Shown here: one piece after another, positions 58,873-64,000 of the stretch
Layout: each line of letters opens with the position of its first letter
Numbering within the stretch: position 1 is the first letter of the stretch
DNA from: an uncultured Rhodopila sp.
Lineage (GTDB): Bacteria; Pseudomonadota; Alphaproteobacteria; Acetobacterales; Acetobacteraceae
NCBI GenBank assembly: GCA_903851415.1
Contig: CAINOE010000022.1
Coordinates: 1-64,000 of the forward strand
Length of the DNA stretch: 64,000 nucleotides
Reading direction: 5' to 3'
Translations under genes and position numbers: made by a program
Notes under the pieces: model-generated
Databases searched by the model: none
The model's input: the letters and a program-made list of their open reading frames with translations, nothing else
Told to the model about the DNA's origin: nothing

Positions 58873-59502
58873 CAGCCATCCGGCGTCGCGCCAGACCTGC
58901 AGTTGCTTGTTGACGCTTTCCCGGGTCGAGGCGATGCGCGTGCCGATGTCGCGCTGCGACAGCTTGAACTCGATGCGGATGCCGGCCGGGGTGGTGCTGC
59001 CGTGCTCTTCCGCCAGCCGCAGCAGCAGCCTGGCGAGGCGGCCGGGCAGGTCGAGCATGACGATGTCGCTCAGCGCGTCGCTGGTCTGGCGCAGGCGCTG
59101 GCACAGCACCGCCACCATGCGCACGATCAGGTCCTGGTTGGCGAGCAGGAACGGCATGAAATGCCGCCGCTCGATCACCAGCAGGTCGCTGTCTTCCGCC
59201 GCGGTGGCATCGGCGCTGCGAGGGCGGCCGTCCAGAAGCGCGATCTCGCCGAACACCTCGCCGGTTCGTATCGTGTTCAGCGTGACTTCCTTGCCGTCCG
59301 CCGAACCGGTACTGATCCGCACGGAGCCTTTCAGCACCGCCATCATCGATGAGGCGGTGTCGCCCTTCTGGAAAATCATCTGGCCGCGGCGGTAGGAACG
59401 TTCCGATCCCATCGTCAGAATCCGGTCGAGCTCCTCCTGCCGCATCGCGGTGAACAGCATACAGCTCAGCAGCGCGTCTCGTTGCGCGGCACGACTCGGC
59501 AT
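58804..59502 (-). CDS. Crp/Fnr family transcriptional regulator
   Basis: A 232-residue regulator. The N-terminal cyclic-nucleotide-binding beta barrel (about 15-130) contains the phosphate-binding-cassette-like GEIALLDGRPRSADATA. The C-terminal winged helix-turn-helix (about 150-225) has LSQRDIGTRIASTRESVNKQLQVWRDAGWL, whose recognition helix resembles CRP. The N-terminal cysteines of FNR's iron-sulfur cluster are absent, so cAMP or another small ligand is more likely than oxygen sensing. Its 3' end overlaps the TIGR04282 gene. Confidence 0.92.
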   Translation of the reverse strand: MPSRAAQRDALLSCMLFTAMRQEELDRILTMGSERSYRRGQMIFQKGDTASSMMAVLKGSVRISTGSADGKEVTLNTIRTGEVFGEIALLDGRPRSADATAAEDSDLLVIERRHFMPFLLANQDLIVRMVAVLCQRLRQTSDALSDIVMLDLPGRLARLLLRLAEEHGSTTPAGIRIEFKLSQRDIGTRIASTRESVNKQLQVWRDAGWLSLDRGYITLRHPDRLRRMCETA

Positions 59503-59696
59503 TTTGCCGTAACTCCAACCCGGATTTTGGCGCCACTATGCACGTCCGGCGGCCGAAGCCATAGTGTTTAACCGGGGCGAGTCTTACCATCGATCGCCGC
59601 GACGCCGAACGGGCAGGCGTGACCGGCACAGGTCCAGGGTGGCGGCCCGAGGCGGGACGGACACATCCGTCCGGGCGTTCAAGCAGGCGGAGGAAG

Positions 59697-59954
59697 ATGG
59701 TCAACCCAATGTGCAAGCCGGAAACCCTGCCGGCGGAGGCGTTGGAGACAGCGGCAACGATCGCCGCGGCTGCGCCGATTTCGGCGCGGCAGATCAGGCA
59801 GTCGGTGAACATGGGCCTGAACACGGATCCGCCGACCGGGCTGATGTTCGAGATCGGAGCCTGCAACCGGAAGGTGCCGGCCGGGGATCGTCGGGAACGC
59901 ATCGCGGCGTTCGATGCAAAGCGAAAGCCGATCTTCACGGGAGAACAGGAATGA
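59697..59954 (+). pseudogene. C-terminal remnant of an enoyl-CoA hydratase
   Basis: Codons for VNPMCKPETLPAEALETAAT, then SARQIRQSVNMGLNTDPPTG and RERIAAFDAKRKPIFTGE, match the last third of crotonase-family enzymes (typically VNRVxPxxxLxEEALxxAxxIA to EGIxAFxEKRxPxFxG). The N-terminal two-thirds, including the oxyanion-hole region and active site, are missing; upstream in the same frame is Arg/Pro-rich non-homologous sequence. It is therefore a 5'-truncated gene copy and should have no enzymatic activity. Confidence 0.72.
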
Positions 59955-60050
59955 AGGCGATTTCAAGCGTGGGACTGATGCGCGCCCTGGCGGCGGTCGC
60001 ATGGGACCGGAAGACAAGGAAGCCATCGCGATGCGCGAGGTGACTGCGAA

Positions 60051-60683
60051 GTGACATTCGGGCTGCTGATGGCCTCGGCTTTGGCCGGCGCCGCCTATAC
60101 TTTGGCGCCGGGGCCAGCGTTCCTCGCACTGCTGGGCATCGGTGCCAGCCGCGGGCGGCGGGCGGGAGCTCTGTTTCTGGGCGGTCATTTCTGTGGCGAT
60201 GTTCTCTGGGCGTCTCTGTCCCTGACCGCAATCATCGGCGCCCGGGAGATCGGCACGCTCATTTTCGACGTTCTCGGCTTGATTTGCGGGTCTTATTTGT
60301 GCTGGCTGGGGGTGCGTTCGGCCACCGCAAGGCGGGATGCTGACGGAGCAGTAACGACAGAGCCGCGGCGTCCGCTGCTGCGCGGGCTGGCGTTCGGGCT
60401 GTCGAACCCGAAGGCGTATCCCGTGGCAGTGGCGATGTTCACCGCGCTGCTCGCCCGTTACGCCAGCGCTTTGGACTGGCGCGCGTTCGCGCCGCTGCTG
60501 GCGGCGGCCTGCGCCGGGTTCGTTGCCGCGGACGTCGTCCTGGTCTCGGTGATAGGGGCGGGCGTGGTGCGTCGGTTCTACCGGCGGCACGCGTTATGGG
60601 TGACGCGCGTGTCGGGCGTGCTGTTCGTGGGGTTCGGCCTGCACGCCATCGCCACGGCGGGGCCGGGGGTGTGGAGAGGTTGA
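60051..60683 (+). CDS. LysE/RhtB family exporter
   Basis: A 210-residue inner-membrane protein with about six hydrophobic helices. The family signature TLAPGPAFLALLGIGASRGRRAGALFLGG lies after the first helix and GLAFGLSNPKAYPVAVAMF in the middle. LysE/RhtB proteins export amino acids such as lysine, threonine or homoserine; the substrate here is unknown. It starts at GTG. Downstream is a half-copy of the palindromic repeat and a convergent GST gene. Confidence 0.87.
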   Translation: MTFGLLMASALAGAAYTLAPGPAFLALLGIGASRGRRAGALFLGGHFCGDVLWASLSLTAIIGAREIGTLIFDVLGLICGSYLCWLGVRSATARRDADGAVTTEPRRPLLRGLAFGLSNPKAYPVAVAMFTALLARYASALDWRAFAPLLAAACAGFVAADVVLVSVIGAGVVRRFYRRHALWVTRVSGVLFVGFGLHAIATAGPGVWRG

Positions 60684-60707
60684 GCACGGTGCGCCCGTCC
60701 CCACGAT

Positions 60708-60738
60708 CGTCATGGCCCGGACAAGTCCGGCTATGACG
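60708..60738. repeat. REP-like palindrome, half copy
   Basis: CGTCATGGCCCGGAC and the imperfect complement AGTCCGGCTATGACG make a compact hairpin between the convergent LysE and GST genes. It shares its outer arms with the copies at 44560 and 52101 but lacks the long loop. It may act as a bidirectional terminator. A degenerate relative lies around 63711-63740. Confidence 0.6.
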
Positions 60739-60749
60739 AAGGCTGCAAA

Positions 60750-61412
60750 TCAAGCCAGCTTCTCATAGTCCTCCACCAGCCACGCCTCCGGCTCGGCCGC
60801 CGCGCCGTCATACCATTCCGCAACCAAGGGATGTCCGCGCACCGCCGCGCAAAAGGCCGCCGTCGCCGGCGACCCCGCCACGCCCCAGCCCAAAAAACGG
60901 GCCACCACCGGCGCGAACATCGCATCCGCCGCACCGAACGGCGCACCGAACAGAAACGGCCCGCCGCCCCCGAACCGCGCCCGGGTATCCGCCCACAAAG
61001 ACTCGATCCGGGCGATGTCCTTCAACGCCCCGGGCGTCCGCCCAAGCCCGGAGAAATCCCGCCCCAGATTCATCCACATGGCGGAACGCAGCTCGCGAAA
61101 CCCGGCATGCATCTCCGCCGCGATCGAGCGCGCATGCGCCCGGGCAACGCGATCCTCCGGCCACAGCGCCGGCCGAAGTTCCCCGCAGTAATCGCAGATC
61201 GCCAGCGACTCCCACACCCGCGCCCCGTTGTGCTCAAGAAACGGCACCAGCCCGTTCGGCGACACCGCGGCAATCGCCCGGGTCGGCCCCGGGCGTTCGA
61301 ACGGGATCACCCGCACCTCGACATCCAATTCCGCCAGCCGGACCGCCAGCCAGCCGCGCATCGACCAGGACGAATAGCGCTTGTTGCCGATGTAAAGAAC
61401 GCCCTCAGACAT
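60750..61412 (-). CDS. Glutathione S-transferase family protein
   Basis: A 220-residue protein with the thioredoxin-like N-terminal domain (LYIGNKRYSSWSMRGWLAVRLAEL) and the glutathione-binding segment PNGLVPFLEHNGARVWESLAICDY. The helical C-terminal domain includes GAPFGAADAMFAPVVARFLGW. The YSSWSMR motif places it in the zeta-like bacterial group. Translation is taken from ATG 61412, which overlaps the stop of the upstream SDR gene by eight bases; an ATG at 61424 is also possible. The two genes form a coupled pair. Confidence 0.9.
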   Translation of the reverse strand: MSEGVLYIGNKRYSSWSMRGWLAVRLAELDVEVRVIPFERPGPTRAIAAVSPNGLVPFLEHNGARVWESLAICDYCGELRPALWPEDRVARAHARSIAAEMHAGFRELRSAMWMNLGRDFSGLGRTPGALKDIARIESLWADTRARFGGGGPFLFGAPFGAADAMFAPVVARFLGWGVAGSPATAAFCAAVRGHPLVAEWYDGAAAEPEAWLVEDYEKLA

Positions 61413-62247
61413 CGTTTTCTCCAAACAAACCCGGCGGCGCCGGTTCGGCCCGGGAATACTCCGTCGAGCAGTACGCGCCGCCCATATACCGTTCCTCCAC
61501 CGGATCGCCGCTTACCACGCCCGCCAACTGCGCGGTCAATCCGTCCGCGCTATCGATCGGCTCCCAGCCCAGAGCCTGCCGCGCATCGTCCCGCCACCAG
61601 GTCATCCGCGCATTCTTCGAGGCACCCCACAGCACGGAACAGCCGACCGACGGCGCCAGCACGCTGCGCTCGATCATCCGCGCGAAATCGCCATACGACA
61701 GCCAGGACGCCAGCATCCGCGCGTTCACCGGCTCCGGCGTGGCGGAGCCGATGCGCACGAACACGCTCTCCACCCCGTGCTTGAACCAGTATAGCCGCCC
61801 CATCAGCTCGCCATACGCCTTGGACAGGCCGTAATACGTGTCCGGCAGAAACTGCGTGTCGGCGCCGATGCTTTCGGTCCGCTCATGAAAGCCGATCGAA
61901 TGGTTCGACGAAGCAAACACCACGCGCGCCTTCTCCCGCCGCGCGGCTTCGTAGACATGATACACACCGCGGATATTCGGGCCGATGACCTTTTCGAACG
62001 GCTGGTCGGTCGAGGCGCCGCCGAGGTGCAGGATCGCCCCGCATCCCTCCGCCAGCCGCAACATCCCCACCCCGTCCTCCAGATCGGCCCGGGTGAACGC
62101 CGCACCCGCGGGCAGCGCCTCGGGGAACGGCGCGATGTCGGTCAGCACCAGCTTCCACCCCAAGCCGCCGAGATGGCGGACCAGCACCCGGCCCAGCGCG
62201 CCGGAGGCCCCCGTCAGAAGAACCGGTTTGGCAGGCGTCTCAGTCAT
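61405..62247 (-). CDS. Extended SDR oxidoreductase, uronate-dehydrogenase-like
   Basis: A 280-residue NAD(P)-binding enzyme of the extended short-chain dehydrogenase group. It has the cofactor motif LLTGASGALGRVL, an aspartate after the second strand (VLTDIAPF), the catalytic Tyr-Lys in DTYYGLSKAYGELM, and a serine-containing SSNHSIGFHE segment like that of uronate dehydrogenases, which oxidise aldohexuronates to aldarolactones. The overall resemblance to that group is fair, but the substrate is inferred. It is coupled to the GST gene and divergent from the amidase gene by about 30 bases. Confidence 0.85.
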   Translation of the reverse strand: MTETPAKPVLLTGASGALGRVLVRHLGGLGWKLVLTDIAPFPEALPAGAAFTRADLEDGVGMLRLAEGCGAILHLGGASTDQPFEKVIGPNIRGVYHVYEAARREKARVVFASSNHSIGFHERTESIGADTQFLPDTYYGLSKAYGELMGRLYWFKHGVESVFVRIGSATPEPVNARMLASWLSYGDFARMIERSVLAPSVGCSVLWGASKNARMTWWRDDARQALGWEPIDSADGLTAQLAGVVSGDPVEERYMGGAYCSTEYSRAEPAPPGLFGENDV

Positions 62248-62279
62248 GGCATGCTCCTTTCGCTCGCACGGGAGGCATC

Positions 62280-63617
62280 ATGCGCAGGATCGACGAACTC
62301 GCCCAGGCCCTGGCCGAAGGAACCACCACCAGCCGCGCCCTGATCGAGGACGCGCTGGGCCGTATCGTCGATCCGTCCGGCGAAGGTTCCAGGGCCTTTA
62401 TCAAGGTGCACGCGGCCCAGGCCCGCGCCATGGCGGACGCAGCCGACGCGCTGCGCAAGGTCAACCGCGCACCCGGGCCGTATGCCGGCATCCCGATCGC
62501 GCTGAAAGATCTGTTCGACATCGCCGGCGAACCGACTCCGGCGGGTTCCGCCGTCCTGGCCGACGCTCCGCCCGCCGCGGCCCATGCCACGGCCGTCGCG
62601 CGAATGCTCGCCGCCGGCTTCATCCCCGTCGGCCGCGCCAACATGACCGAGTTCGCGTTTTCCGGCCTTGGCATCAACCCGCATTACGGCACGCCCGCCA
62701 GCCCCTGGGACCGCGAGACCAGGCGCATCCCGGGCGGCAGTTCCTCCGGCACCGCGGTCGCGGTCGCGGACGGCATGGCGGCGGCCGGGCTCGGGACGGA
62801 TACCGGAGGCTCCTGCCGCATCCCCGCGGCGTTCTGCGGCATCGTGGGCTACAAGCCGACGGCGCGGCGTATCCCGATTGCCGGGGTCCTCCCGCTCGCC
62901 CCGTCGCTCGATTCCGTCGGCCCGCTGGCCCCGAGCGTCGCCTGCTGCCGCACAATCGACGCCATCCTGGCAGCCGAGACCCCGCGCCCGCCCGCTGCCG
63001 CCAGGCTGAACGGCCTGCGCCTGGCGGTGCCGGACAGCCTGGTGTTGGAAGGCATGGACGACACCGTCGCCAACGCGTTCGAACGGGCGTTGTCCACCCT
63101 GTCCGCGGCCGGCGCCCGGATCGAAACAGCCCGTTTCACGCCGTTCGACGAACTGCCGGACGTCAACGCCAAGGGGGGGTTCGCGGCATCCGAGGCCTAC
63201 GCCTGGCACCGCTCGCTGCTGGCGTCGAAAGGCAGCCTGTATGACCCGCGCATCCGCGCCCGCATCATCCGCGGCGAGGCCATCGCCGCGGCCGATTATC
63301 TCGACCTCGTGGCCGCCCGCGCCCGGCTGGTCGCGGCGTTCGACCGGGCCACGGCGCCGCATGATTGCGTACTGATGCCGACAGTGCCGATAGTCCCGCC
63401 GCCGATCGGCGCGCTGGAGGATGAGCGGCGGTATAACAGCGTCAACATGCTGATCCTGCGTAACACGGCGCTCGGCAACTTCTTCGACCGCTGCGCGATC
63501 TCGGTGCCGTGCCACCGCCCCGGTGAGGCTCCGGCGGGCCTGATGCTGATGGGGGAGACGATGGGCGATGCCAGGCTGTTCGGCGTCGCGGCGGCGGTGG
63601 AGGCGGCGCTGGCGTAG
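62280..63617 (+). CDS. Amidase signature family enzyme
   Basis: A 445-residue hydrolase of the amidase signature family. The Ser-cisSer-Lys triad is visible: Lys76 in PIALKDLFDIAG, Ser154 in RRIPGGSSSGTAVAV, and the nucleophile Ser178 in GTDTGGSCRIPAAFCG (a cysteine follows where most members have Ile, Val or Thr). The length fits the aryl/aliphatic amidase branch rather than GatA, whose partners GatB and GatC are not seen. It probably cleaves a small amide; the substrate is unknown. Confidence 0.92.
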   Translation: MRRIDELAQALAEGTTTSRALIEDALGRIVDPSGEGSRAFIKVHAAQARAMADAADALRKVNRAPGPYAGIPIALKDLFDIAGEPTPAGSAVLADAPPAAAHATAVARMLAAGFIPVGRANMTEFAFSGLGINPHYGTPASPWDRETRRIPGGSSSGTAVAVADGMAAAGLGTDTGGSCRIPAAFCGIVGYKPTARRIPIAGVLPLAPSLDSVGPLAPSVACCRTIDAILAAETPRPPAAARLNGLRLAVPDSLVLEGMDDTVANAFERALSTLSAAGARIETARFTPFDELPDVNAKGGFAASEAYAWHRSLLASKGSLYDPRIRARIIRGEAIAAADYLDLVAARARLVAAFDRATAPHDCVLMPTVPIVPPPIGALEDERRYNSVNMLILRNTALGNFFDRCAISVPCHRPGEAPAGLMLMGETMGDARLFGVAAAVEAALA

Positions 63618-63813
63618 CGTTGCTCATGTCTCGCCGAACATCCGGCCATGACGGTGAGGGCGGAGGCGGTCCGGCAAAATCCTTCTCCGCGCGACGCCTT
63701 ATCCTGATAACTATGGGGACAAGCCCGGCCATGAACGGGGGCGATATCCGCGCCGCCAGCCCTTATATTAGTTAGCGCCTATGCGGCCCGCCCATGCAGC
63801 CAGGAGACGATCA

Positions 63814-64000
63814 ATGGCGTACACCCATGTCGCCGGAATGCGGAGCTTTCGCTTTCCAGACCTCAGGACGCTGCTCGCCAAGGCAAGCCCGGCACGCTCC
63901 GGTGACCATCTCGCCGGCGTGGCCGCCGAGGACGACACCGAACGCGCGGCGGCACAATTGGCGCTCGCCGATACGCCGCTGAGGGATTTCCTGAACGAGG
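63814..64000 (+). CDS. eutB: Ethanolamine ammonia-lyase large subunit, 5' part
   Basis: The first 62 codons of a gene cut by the window end. The protein begins MAYTHVAGMRSFRFPDLRTL, then LLAKASPARSGDHLAGVAA and DTPLRDFLNE, matching the N-terminus of EutB, the large subunit of the adenosylcobalamin-dependent enzyme that splits ethanolamine to acetaldehyde and ammonia. CAGGAGA precedes the ATG at 63814. The small-subunit gene eutC should follow outside the window. Confidence 0.85.
   Translation, partial: MAYTHVAGMRSFRFPDLRTLLAKASPARSGDHLAGVAAEDDTERAAAQLALADTPLRDFLNE

Noticed and set aside
62244-63515. A 423-codon minus-strand open frame opposite the amidase gene
   Set aside because: Shadow frame; the plus strand encodes a complete amidase signature protein.
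1-64000. CRISPR arrays, rRNA and tRNA genes, canonical riboswitches
   Set aside because: Read through on both strands by eye; no regularly spaced repeats, tRNA T-loop or rRNA signatures were noticed. A tRNAscan or Rfam search would be needed for certainty.

Overview
The window is high-GC bacterial DNA with alphaproteobacterial character. Signs include the TIGR02302/DUF4175 low-complexity protein next to lysA, the DUF6502/DUF5666 pair, a bacteriophytochrome, a penicillin-binding protein 1C beside an alpha-2-macroglobulin, and intergenic palindromes of the type seen in Acetobacteraceae and Bradyrhizobium. A member of the Acetobacteraceae (Rhodospirillales) is the best fit, but this is a judgement from gene content, not a computed placement. 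I saw no rRNA, tRNA or CRISPR array.

Layout. 0.2-9.2 kb: an MFS transporter divergent from an asparaginase; a phage-like cassette (GH19 endolysin, small membrane protein, lipoprotein, papain-like peptidase) behind a clear promoter; a TPR/glycosyltransferase-like protein; a cupin, an OsmC protein and a DUF2189 membrane protein. 9.2-14.3 kb: DUF4175 protein coupled to lysA, then a zinc alcohol dehydrogenase. 15.6-19.45 kb: a complete insertion of about 3.8 kb with 20-bp terminal inverted repeats and an 8-bp target duplication. It carries an IS1-like transposase, a DUF3892 gene and a two-gene module (unknown protein plus XRE-ImmA/IrrE protein) under a large palindromic operator. Directly beside it lies a phosphatase-kinase-like fusion gene. 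20.9-24 kb: bacteriophytochrome histidine kinase coupled to a NarL-type regulator. 24.6-29.5 kb: an XRE regulator, a short HU-like gene, the DUF6502/DUF5666 pair and an orphan histidine kinase. 30.4-44.2 kb: a cell-envelope operon made of an 1826-residue secreted protein, an alpha-2-macroglobulin whose thioester cysteine is replaced by glycine, a DUF2442 protein and PBP1C. 44.8-46.6 kb: a B12-binding radical SAM enzyme with a cupredoxin. 47-50 kb: an accessory patch with a DUF4209/HEPN-like protein and a small zinc-ribbon protein. 50-64 kb: AsmA, SHOCT and YqaA/DedA proteins, a TPP enzyme, an orphan HicB, a VOC protein, a thioesterase followed by two TIGR04282/04283 glycosyltransferases, a Crp/Fnr regulator, a LysE exporter, GST, SDR, amidase and the start of eutB.

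Several gene remnants show past rearrangement: a MaoC-like N-terminus joined to an ammonium-transporter C-terminus (56.7-57.05 kb), the C-terminal piece of an enoyl-CoA hydratase (59.7-59.95 kb), and a slightly short HU gene (25.2-25.5 kb). Near-identical palindromic repeats sit at 44.56, 52.10 and 60.71 kb.

The parts most likely to hold something not yet described are the 3.8-kb cargo transposon with its ImmA module, the adjacent phosphatase-kinase fusion, the HEPN-like protein at 47.8-49.6 kb, and the giant protein coupled to the thioester-less macroglobulin.
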